From the IMG/VR virus record IMGVR_UViG_3300037189_026267, positions 1 to 22,097 of that record: a stretch of DNA of 22,097 nt; one strand, given 5' to 3'. Below the pieces are notes generated by a model. The model was not told where the DNA came from and did no database searches. It saw only the letters and a program-made list of their open reading frames with translations. The position numbers were made by a program, and so were the translations under genes. The stretch is from a virus. Shown one piece after another: positions 15,767-22,097 of this stretch; the first letter of the stretch is position 1; every line of letters begins with the position of its first letter.

Positions 15767-16837
15767 TTACGAATCTGCGTTGTTTCGACCAGAACCAATC
15801 AAAGGCTCCATGATATCTCTAACTAAAAACGAAGTGTATTGATTAAGGCTTGGTATCATCGTCAAAGCTTCTTCATTGCGTAGAAAAACGCTGACAGTCT
15901 GTAGAATTTTTAAAGGGCGCGAATTTTCGTATAGATATATTTCGCACAGATAATTAAAAATCGTTTCAAAAACAAACAGCCGAAGCATTAAATTGAAGCA
16001 AAAGTTATACTCTTCGGTGAATTTCTCTTGATTAAAATCGGGGAAAAGAGATTTATAGTCCATCGCGAACTGTCGCTGATATTCTAGGGGGATTCCCATA
16101 TTAATAAACAAATAGCACAGATCGAACAATTGATTTCCCATGTAGCCAGCTTGTAGGTGCTGAAATTTAAATAGATTGTTTTTTATTAAAATGTTATTTG
16201 GAGTCAAGTTTCCATGACAAAAATCAGAGCTTTTACATAAACTCTGCCGCGAAAGATAATTGATTTCGTCTTTTAGAATGGCAACGATTGAGCGCAAAAT
16301 GTTTATATCGGAATTGCTGCTGATAGCTTCTATTGAGTGTTCGGGCAGTTTGTCTATATCACAGCGATCAAAAATATCATTTATATGATGAGAAAAATTC
16401 CTATCAACTGACACGCCGCGCAATTTATCAAAAGAAAATAGAAAAGAATCTTTATGTTCTAAAATGGAAGCTGTTCCGAATTCCGCAACGGTTTCCGCCA
16501 CTTCAAGAGAAGTGATGATGTATTGCAAAGAGTCTCCATATTTGATTTTTCCGTGCTTATGAGGAACTGGCGCAAATGGAGATAGCTGTTTAAGAATATC
16601 GAACTCGTGAGCGAAAAAAGAACCTTCTCCATCCAGCGAATACTTAAAATATCTAGGCTCGCCATCAATCACCGCTTTCAAGCAGTCGAAGTCCATCTGT
16701 GAATCTAAAAAGCAAACGTCCTCAACCGAAGCGAACCCAATCTTTTTAAGAACTTTTTCCGCAAATAGAGCCGCCTCAGAATCTTTGTTATCTGAAGAGA
16801 ACACGTAGGGCTTATTGGTTAATTCTTTAGGTTGCAC
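15767..16837 (-). CDS. APH/choline-kinase-fold protein, probable pseudokinase
   Basis: A 356-residue protein with the layout of the aminoglycoside phosphotransferase/choline kinase family. The N-lobe has the ATP-binding lysine strand (PRYFKYSLD, Lys 65) and a helix Glu (HEFDIL, Glu 78), followed by YIITSLEV as hinge. In the C-lobe the Brenner motif reads HGNLTPNNIL (208-217), not HGD...N, so the catalytic Asp is Asn 210. The following metal-binding Asp, usually in an IDW-like strand, is replaced in FQHLQAG (Gln 226). The structural Asp of the next helix (LFDLCYLF, Asp 239) is kept. The start is GTG, just downstream of a terminator hairpin, without a Shine-Dalgarno. Phosphotransfer looks unlikely; a binding or regulatory role is inferred. 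Confidence 0.7.
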   Translation of the reverse strand: MQPKELTNKPYVFSSDNKDSEAALFAEKVLKKIGFASVEDVCFLDSQMDFDCLKAVIDGEPRYFKYSLDGEGSFFAHEFDILKQLSPFAPVPHKHGKIKYGDSLQYIITSLEVAETVAEFGTASILEHKDSFLFSFDKLRGVSVDRNFSHHINDIFDRCDIDKLPEHSIEAISSNSDINILRSIVAILKDEINYLSRQSLCKSSDFCHGNLTPNNILIKNNLFKFQHLQAGYMGNQLFDLCYLFINMGIPLEYQRQFAMDYKSLFPDFNQEKFTEEYNFCFNLMLRLFVFETIFNYLCEIYLYENSRPLKILQTVSVFLRNEEALTMIPSLNQYTSFLVRDIMEPLIGSGRNNADS

Positions 16838-16842
16838 TTTAT

Positions 16843-16848
16843 ATTGTA
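16843..16848 (-). promoter_or_regulatory. Possible -10 element for the APH-fold gene
   Basis: TACAAT on the minus strand matches five of six bases of the TATAAT consensus and would start transcription at or next to the GTG start codon at 16837. The matching -35 position reads GTGGAA (weak) and lies inside the terminator hairpin. If real, the mRNA would be leaderless, in keeping with the missing Shine-Dalgarno. Confidence 0.25.
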
Positions 16849-16849
16849 T

Positions 16850-16880
16850 AAAAAAAACCCAGTGTTTCCACTGGGTTTTT
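16850..16880 (-). terminator. Rho-independent terminator after the 73-residue gene
   Basis: On the minus strand ACCCAGTG, loop GAAA, CACTGGGT form an 8-bp perfect stem with a GNRA-type tetraloop, followed by a run of eight T (16857 down to 16850). The stem can extend through flanking A/T pairs. It sits 23 bases past the stop codon of the 73-residue gene. The plus strand also has five T after the stem, so it may work in both directions. Confidence 0.85.
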
Positions 16881-16903
16881 GAGTTTGATGCGAGATGCCA
16901 AGT

Positions 16904-17125
16904 TTATGCGAAAAACGGCGTATTTTTGGAGTAAATAAAATTAATCTTCGACTTATTGATTCGTCTGTCGATACCGTTATTCCTATCATAGACTAGGACA
17001 GTCTTCGCAGTTTCTTGCCGAAACTGAGCGTTGATTGTTTCTCCATCCTTTAGATAAAGTCCGAAGAATCGTCCTTGTGTTTGCTTCATTACATCAAATG
17101 CTGATTGCTTAATTTGTTTTTTCAT
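16904..17125 (-). CDS. Small protein, 73 residues, possible SH3-like barrel
   Basis: A short basic protein with an N-terminal Lys/Gln-rich helix (MKKQIKQSAFDVMKQ) followed by a compact set of strands: GRFFGLYLKDGETINAQF, TVLVYDRNNGIDRRI and KINFIYSK. The strand-KDG-strand pattern resembles small phage proteins described as SH3-like barrels, and the KDG turn with basic strands would suit nucleic acid or protein binding. No catalytic residues are seen. The gene is a separate transcription unit, with a promoter ending within the stop codon of the upstream Clp-like gene and a strong terminator just after it. Function unknown; the fold is a tentative guess. Confidence 0.6.
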   Translation of the reverse strand: MKKQIKQSAFDVMKQTQGRFFGLYLKDGETINAQFRQETAKTVLVYDRNNGIDRRINKSKINFIYSKNTPFFA

Positions 17126-17134
17126 TGCGCCGAT

Positions 17135-17163
17135 ATACTAAGACAACTGAACCTTTTTGTCAA
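17135..17163 (-). promoter_or_regulatory. Sigma-70-type promoter for the 73-residue gene
   Basis: On the minus strand TTGACA (17163-17158, a perfect -35) is followed by a 17-base spacer and TAGTAT (17140-17135, four of six -10 matches). The elements overlap the last codons and stop of the Clp-like gene. Transcription would begin about 3-5 bases before the ATG at 17125, giving a near-leaderless mRNA. Confidence 0.65.
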
Positions 17164-19441
17164 CAACTTTTATCTTCAAATTGCGATTTTTTTTGCCAGA
17201 AGCGATGAATTGTGCAACTTTTGTCTGAACTTCGTTTCTAAATATATTTTTAATTTCGCGGGCGTGAAGCTTGCTGCTGTCGATTACCAGATCGGATATT
17301 TTAATTTGGCAGTCAATTTTTATTCCTTTTTTATGCGCTTTTTCTTTCATTTCGGCAACGTGTCGATCAAAGATTTTAGAGATAGCCTCTTCATTGATTT
17401 TTTCGAACACAATAGTCTCATCAATACGCGACCGCATTTCTGGAGACAGTGTTCTTTTGACGGATGATTCAAAAACGTTTACTGGGTCATCTGGATTAGA
17501 GATGAATCCCATAGACGATTTACCCGCTTCTGACGCTCCAATATTACTGGTAAGAACAAGAATCGTGCGCGAAAAGTCAATTTCGCGACCCTGCCCATCT
17601 CGTAATTTGCCTTCGTCTAAAATTTGGAGAAGAACATTCAAAACGGAGAAATCTCCCTTCTCAATTTCATCAAACAAAATAAGACTATTGGGATTCTGGC
17701 GAACAAACTCGGTGAGGGTTCCTCCATCGCTAAATCCAACGTATCCCGCGCTAGCTCCTAGAAGGCGCGATATGGACGCTGGCTCTTGATACTCGCTCAT
17801 ATTGAGCTGAAGATAACTTCTGTCATTGCCGAAGAATTCTTTGGCGATTTTTTTAGCGGTATAGGTTTTACCAACGCTTGTTGGACCAACAAACAAAAAG
17901 CTAGAAAGAGGTCTGTTCTCGGAGTTCAGTCCAGCCTTGGCGCAAGCGAGGCAATTATATATTTTATCAATAGCCTTGTCCTGTCCAAAAATTTCTTTTT
18001 TAAAATTAGTGGCCAAATTGGAAAACTTTTTTTCTAAATTGTTTTTTAGAATATCTGCACTGATTCCTGACAGATTAGCAACAGCTTGCAATAGATCTTC
18101 GAGAACAACTGTTTGAGGAATTTCTTCCTGCACTTGATCATCGGAACTTAAAATTCTAATTTTTGCTCTAGCAAAAGAGCGATCAATCACATCAAAAGCT
18201 TTGTCGATGAATCTTTTGTGCGGCAAGTAGGTTTCGCACATGTCGATTGATGTTTTCAACAGTTTTTTGGGGAATTTTATCTTATGGTAATTTTCATAAC
18301 TTGGTAAAGCTTTAAGAGCGATATCTTTCATTCGATCTATATCGGGGTCTTTAATCTCTAAAGTATAAAATCTTCGAGCTAAAGCGGGGTCATTTTCAAT
18401 ATATTTCTTGTATTCTGAAAATGTCGTAGCTCCTATGCATTTGATTTCACCGCGAGCTAACGCTGGCTTAATCGAATTGGATAAATCGGGGGAATTGTCT
18501 CTTCCTGATCCCGCTCCGACGATATTGTGAATTTCATCTATAAATAATATCGCATTCGGATCTGCTTTTAACTCTTCCAGAAGTTTGTTGAGCCTCATTT
18601 CAAATTGACCTCGATATTTGCTACCAGCGATTAGGGCGCATATATCTAGCGAATAGATCTTTTTATTTTTAAGAGATCCTGTATATTTTGGAGAAGAAAT
18701 ATTTTGAGCCAAACCTTCAACCACCGAAGTTTTTCCCGTGCCAGCTTCTCCCACTAGAATGCAATTGCTTTTAATTTTGCAGCTTAATATCTCTTCAAGA
18801 TCGCTGATTTCTTTATCTCGTCCCGAAATCACGCCAAAGTCGCTCTTTGTAACCGTCTCGTTCAAGAGAGTGCAAAATCTCTTGATTTGAGATTCATTAA
18901 GCCGCTGCTGCTCTTCGTTTGCATCTTTATGAGCAACTTCGCCTGATTCATCAAAGTCCTCATCCTCTTCAATCGACAAAGCATCGCTTGTTAAAAACGC
19001 TTCAATACAATTTTTAAAATGCTCCGTATCTATCCCGTTTTCTAGCAAACATTCGCAAAACTTTTCTGAGCATTCGAGAATGCTCCAAATAAAATGCTCG
19101 GTTCCAATAAATAAATTACCATGCTTGTTGGCTAAGAGGGAAGCTTTATCAACGCAATTTTCAATTTCTTTTTGAATAATCGACTCCATTTGGGAGTTCA
19201 AAAACATGTCTGGATTCTTTTTGGCGAATTTGTCAACAATGGCGTGTATAGTCCTCGGCTTAATCGCGAGACCCCTGTTGTCTATAAATTCTAAGAAATT
19301 AGAGCTGCTTCTCTCCCACAGAGAAACAAAAAGATGATAAATATTAGTGATTTTGTGATTTTTGGATCTGGCAATCTTAGAGACCTCCAGCCAAGATTCT
19401 AAAGCGCTAAATGTCCAATTTTGTTGATCTAGTTCCATCAT
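17138..19441 (-). CDS. ClpA-like AAA+ unfoldase with two ATPase domains
   Basis: A 767-residue protein, close to E. coli ClpA in length. It has a Clp N-domain (about 1-150), an acidic linker (about 156-170), and two AAA+ domains. D1 has Walker A GEAGTGKT (231-238), pore loop KYRG (275-278), Walker B ILFIDE (298-303) and an ARRF arginine finger (355-358). D2 has Walker A GPTSVGKT (519-526), a GYVG pore loop (566-569), Walker B LILFDE (587-592), TSN sensor 1 (631-633) and Arg 728 in sensor 2. There is no long ClpB-type middle domain, and an MGF tripeptide (644-646) sits where ClpA has its ClpP-docking IGL loop. It should unfold proteins for a ClpP-type peptidase, host or phage. ATG 19441 is followed by a second ATG codon, and either could be the start. 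Confidence 0.9.
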   Translation of the reverse strand: MMELDQQNWTFSALESWLEVSKIARSKNHKITNIYHLFVSLWERSSSNFLEFIDNRGLAIKPRTIHAIVDKFAKKNPDMFLNSQMESIIQKEIENCVDKASLLANKHGNLFIGTEHFIWSILECSEKFCECLLENGIDTEHFKNCIEAFLTSDALSIEEDEDFDESGEVAHKDANEEQQRLNESQIKRFCTLLNETVTKSDFGVISGRDKEISDLEEILSCKIKSNCILVGEAGTGKTSVVEGLAQNISSPKYTGSLKNKKIYSLDICALIAGSKYRGQFEMRLNKLLEELKADPNAILFIDEIHNIVGAGSGRDNSPDLSNSIKPALARGEIKCIGATTFSEYKKYIENDPALARRFYTLEIKDPDIDRMKDIALKALPSYENYHKIKFPKKLLKTSIDMCETYLPHKRFIDKAFDVIDRSFARAKIRILSSDDQVQEEIPQTVVLEDLLQAVANLSGISADILKNNLEKKFSNLATNFKKEIFGQDKAIDKIYNCLACAKAGLNSENRPLSSFLFVGPTSVGKTYTAKKIAKEFFGNDRSYLQLNMSEYQEPASISRLLGASAGYVGFSDGGTLTEFVRQNPNSLILFDEIEKGDFSVLNVLLQILDEGKLRDGQGREIDFSRTILVLTSNIGASEAGKSSMGFISNPDDPVNVFESSVKRTLSPEMRSRIDETIVFEKINEEAISKIFDRHVAEMKEKAHKKGIKIDCQIKISDLVIDSSKLHAREIKNIFRNEVQTKVAQFIASGKKNRNLKIKVVDKKVQLS

Positions 19442-19455
19442 ATGTAGTTACACTG

Positions 19456-22014
19456 TCATTTAAGCTCTGAGAGCTTCATATATATTTTATCTTCCAAAAG
19501 CACCATCTTGTCAAGCATAATGATGTCGTTATTTTTTCTGCCGATACCGATCACCACCGCCCCCTTTTTAGGAATTTTTTTACCAGAATTAAGGAAGCTT
19601 GTTAGTTTTTCTTCTCGCGAATTATCCATAAGCAGCATTGAAATGTTTCCACATTCATCGGCGATATCAATACGGGCGTATTTGTTGCCATTTGCGCTCG
19701 TTCTGCAAATAGAGTCTATTACAAACCCGACAGAGCATACGGAAGTGTTGTTATCAACTGAATGTAAGTCTTGTGAAGAAACAAAATGAGACCTGCCAGC
19801 TTCCTTAAAAACATCTCGGATGTTTTGTGAATAACTGTAGCCCAATAATTTACTCTCAAAAAACCAATTAGCATATTTGAGATGTTGTTTGTTTTGGTCA
19901 TAGATTTGTCGATATGGTTTATATTTAGTTTTAAATGTTTCAAAGCGCTTATCGGAAAAAACGGCTTTATTGTCGTCTGCGACAGATTTTGTCTTAACGC
20001 AATCGCTAATGCAATCCAAGAGATTGAAATTGTATTTTTCTCCCAAGATGATTAAATTTCTTTTTTCTCGATCTGTTAGAATATTAAATGTTTGAGCTTC
20101 TAGAACTAATCGGCATCGGTCTTTTTCAACAAAGTGGTCAAGCAAACCTGCTTGAATCAATGCAGACATCAGGCCAATATTGACACCCGCCTGTTTTGCC
20201 GCCAAGAACACCTCATACTTGTTTTCAAATGCGTTCTGGCGGAACTCTAGCAACGACTCTAAAGACTTCGTAGAAACGCCCTTGATCGTATTAAGACCAT
20301 AACGGATATCTTCGCCTTCGATAGAAAAATCAATTTGCGACTTTGTGAGACTGGGGGGCAACAGTTTGATTCCAAACGATGATAGCTCTTGTGAAATTTT
20401 CAGGATTTCTTCGTGGGGGTTCGGCTCAAATTGAGCAAATTTCAAAAGACTCAAAAAGAATTGCTGGGGATAGTTGAATTTAAGATATACCGTCGTAGCG
20501 GCAAGATACGCATAAGCCATCGAGTGCGATTTATTGAACGAATAATTTGCAGAGTCTTCGGCGACCTTCCATAAAACATCTCCAATGATCGGGTCGAGAT
20601 TATTTTCTTTGATTTTTTGAGCGATCTTATCTTTCCACTCAGCCATTTTATCAACTTTTTTCTTGCCGACAATTCGACGCAATTGTTCTGATTCATCCAA
20701 ACTGAATCCGACTTTTACAGCCATCTTCATCAACTGCTCTTGAAACAGAGGAATGTTGCCAGTGTAGGAGAGAACATCATCGAAGAAAGGGTGGATAGAC
20801 TGAGACTCTCCTGTTCTTGCGTATTCCACGTATTTGTCAAGGAAATCCAATGCTCCTGGTCTTGCAATAGCCACTACCGCCGAAAGCTGTTCTAGATTAC
20901 GTGGCGCGACTTTTTGAGCCACCTTGAAGTTTGTGTCCGCCTCGATCTGGAAAAGTCCCATGGGAGCTTGCAGCACTTGAAGAGCGGCGTAAATAGATGG
21001 ATGCTCTACATCAATATCGTGCGCGTTTAAACCAATTTGTTGGCAAACATCATTAACTACCGACAATGTGCGCAGACCAAGAATATCAAACTTGACCATC
21101 AACTCGGCAACGTCGTTCATGTCATACCCCGAAACAAGAGCCTCTTCCCCAGTGGTTTGCACGGGCATTACTTCTTGGATCGAGTAATAGCTGATAGCAA
21201 TACCAGAAGGATGAACTCCCACGTTCTTGTTGAGTCCTTCGATTTTTTTAGCAACGCGATAGACTCTCTTATTTTTGTCCGCGAATTCTTTGAAGACTTC
21301 GCTATCTTCGTATGCCGCTCCAAGCTTAGCGACCTTGCCAAACTTTTTGGAGATGGAATCACTAATAATATTAACGTCCGATTCCGACATTTCGCCGACA
21401 ATCTTGCCGCACTCTTTAATACATAGCTTGCTACTGAGAGTGTTCAGCGTGAGAATCTTAGAAGTTCTGCCAGCATATTTTTTATTAATATAATCCAACA
21501 CCTCTTGTCGTCTGTCATAACTAATATCGTTATCAACATCGCACAAAAGAGAGCCGTCCAAAAAGATCTCTCCATTATGTTCGATTTTTCGCGCACGGCT
21601 TTTCGAGACAAACCTCTCGAAGAATAGATCGTGTTTAATTGGATCAATGTTGGTTACGCCAATGGCATATAGCACTAAACTTCCAGGGGCTGAACCGCGA
21701 CCCGCGCCTGTAGGAACGCCTGTTTCATGACAGAAATTAATGACATCCCAATTCAGCAAAACATAGTCAATGAATCCCAGCTCCTCAAAGACCGACAGCT
21801 CCATCTTTAAGCGTTCGAAATATTTTTCTTTGTTGGGTTTATCTAGAATGCCTCTTTTCTTAACGCCCTCAAAGCAGAGGCGGCGCAAAAACTCAAAGTT
21901 GGAAGTATCGTTGGCGATACCCAAGCTTTGATAATGGCGCTGCTCAATTTTAATTTCAGGGAGCTTAACCCCCGCTGGAAATGGAGATTCGTAATTAGAA
22001 AATTGTTGGATCAT
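19456..22014 (-). CDS. dnaE: DNA polymerase III alpha subunit (C-family), lacking PHP domain
   Basis: An 852-residue C-family replicative polymerase, against about 1160 in E. coli. Palm motifs are clear: GRGSAPGSLVLYAIG (105-119), the DVDND segment with Asp 159, 161 and 163 in place of PDFDVDF, VGVHPSGI (265-272), and KFDILGLRTL with the third catalytic Asp (310). Fingers follow (VAIARPGALDF 381-391, FQEQLMKMA 424-432, FNKSHSMAYAYLA 493-505), then a helix-hairpin-helix region (about 572-620) and an OB-fold (about 758-800). The N-terminus begins shortly before the thumb/palm entry (LRRLCFEGVKKRG), so the whole PHP domain is absent, and no tau-binding C-domain is visible. It overlaps the upstream exonuclease gene by ATGA. 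Confidence 0.93.
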   Translation of the reverse strand: MIQQFSNYESPFPAGVKLPEIKIEQRHYQSLGIANDTSNFEFLRRLCFEGVKKRGILDKPNKEKYFERLKMELSVFEELGFIDYVLLNWDVINFCHETGVPTGAGRGSAPGSLVLYAIGVTNIDPIKHDLFFERFVSKSRARKIEHNGEIFLDGSLLCDVDNDISYDRRQEVLDYINKKYAGRTSKILTLNTLSSKLCIKECGKIVGEMSESDVNIISDSISKKFGKVAKLGAAYEDSEVFKEFADKNKRVYRVAKKIEGLNKNVGVHPSGIAISYYSIQEVMPVQTTGEEALVSGYDMNDVAELMVKFDILGLRTLSVVNDVCQQIGLNAHDIDVEHPSIYAALQVLQAPMGLFQIEADTNFKVAQKVAPRNLEQLSAVVAIARPGALDFLDKYVEYARTGESQSIHPFFDDVLSYTGNIPLFQEQLMKMAVKVGFSLDESEQLRRIVGKKKVDKMAEWKDKIAQKIKENNLDPIIGDVLWKVAEDSANYSFNKSHSMAYAYLAATTVYLKFNYPQQFFLSLLKFAQFEPNPHEEILKISQELSSFGIKLLPPSLTKSQIDFSIEGEDIRYGLNTIKGVSTKSLESLLEFRQNAFENKYEVFLAAKQAGVNIGLMSALIQAGLLDHFVEKDRCRLVLEAQTFNILTDREKRNLIILGEKYNFNLLDCISDCVKTKSVADDNKAVFSDKRFETFKTKYKPYRQIYDQNKQHLKYANWFFESKLLGYSYSQNIRDVFKEAGRSHFVSSQDLHSVDNNTSVCSVGFVIDSICRTSANGNKYARIDIADECGNISMLLMDNSREEKLTSFLNSGKKIPKKGAVVIGIGRKNNDIIMLDKMVLLEDKIYMKLSELK

Positions 22015-22097
22015 AAATCAATGTTAAAAATTTGTTTTTTGAAAATCTCAAAAGTCATTTCGACATCATAAAGACTGTCATGTAGTCTTTTGGGGTC
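22011..22097 (-). CDS. DnaQ-like 3'-5' exonuclease, C-terminal fragment
   Basis: Only the last 28 codons are in the window; the gene continues past base 22097. They read DPKRLHDSLYDVEMTFEIFK and end at a TGA that overlaps the DnaE ATG. H-x4-D followed by ExT (HDSLYDVEMT) is the Exo III motif of DEDDh exonucleases, as in the epsilon proofreading subunit (DnaQ) and RNase T. Its place directly before the polymerase gene suggests that it is the proofreading partner. Only this one motif can be checked here. Confidence 0.75.
   Translation of the reverse strand, partial: DPKRLHDSLYDVEMTFEIFKKQIFNIDL

Noticed and set aside
15521-15826. Plus-strand frame of 101 codons overlapping the end of the fibre operon
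   Set aside because: It overlaps the 116-residue gene almost entirely in another frame and runs into the convergent gene; no start context or motif supports it.
19462-19476. Short inverted repeat AAGCTC-TGA-GAGCTT near the DnaE stop codon
   Set aside because: It has no T-run on either strand and lies within the last DnaE codons, so I do not call a terminator.

Overview
This window is almost wall-to-wall coding and carries the genes of a tailed double-stranded DNA phage. The left end encodes homologues of the lambda-type tail tip proteins I and J, which points to a long, non-contractile (siphovirus-like) tail. The right end encodes a bacterial-type DNA polymerase III alpha subunit, a DnaQ-like exonuclease and a ClpA-like unfoldase. 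Such genes suggest a fairly large phage genome that carries its own replication machinery. The DNA is AT-rich by eye. No gene has a recognisable Shine-Dalgarno sequence, so the host (or this phage) probably starts translation without one. I cannot name the host.

Layout. (1) Positions 2-6557, plus strand: tail tip module, with gpI-like (cut by the window edge), gpJ-like, and a 647-residue secreted-looking structural protein. (2) Positions 6554-11471, minus strand: six tightly overlapping genes, transcribed leftward. They are a 160-residue unknown, a GT4 glycosyltransferase with an inserted zinc ribbon and a heptosyltransferase-like tail, a second glycosyltransferase piece, a probable Rad52/ERF-like annealing protein, a GNAT-like protein, and a small basic protein absent from simple long-ORF calling. 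(3) Positions 11493-15759, plus strand: a 226-residue unknown, a SET-domain protein, a small structural-looking protein, a repeat-containing tail fibre and a small acidic protein. (4) Positions 15767-22097, minus strand: an APH-fold protein that looks catalytically dead, a 73-residue gene with its own promoter and terminator, a ClpA-like AAA+ protein, a PHP-less DnaE, and the C-terminus of a DnaQ-like exonuclease.

How they fit together. The tail tip (I, J and the 647-residue protein) and the fibre block build the host-recognition apparatus, but they are separated by the minus-strand glycosylation/recombination cassette. The exonuclease and DnaE overlap by ATGA and probably form a two-subunit proofreading polymerase. 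The Clp-like protein lies directly downstream of DnaE on the same strand and keeps a ClpP-docking-type MGF tripeptide. The glycosyltransferases, GNAT-like protein, SET protein and pseudokinase are accessory functions whose targets cannot be read from the sequence.

The observations most worth a second look are the heptosyltransferase fold divided between two overlapping genes, the APH-like protein with both catalytic aspartates replaced, the PHP-less polymerase next to its own exonuclease, the SET gene inside a tail operon, and the isolated promoter-gene-terminator unit around 16.85-17.16 kb. There is no intergenic stretch longer than 300 bases. I saw no tRNA, rRNA, CRISPR array, insertion sequence or attachment site.
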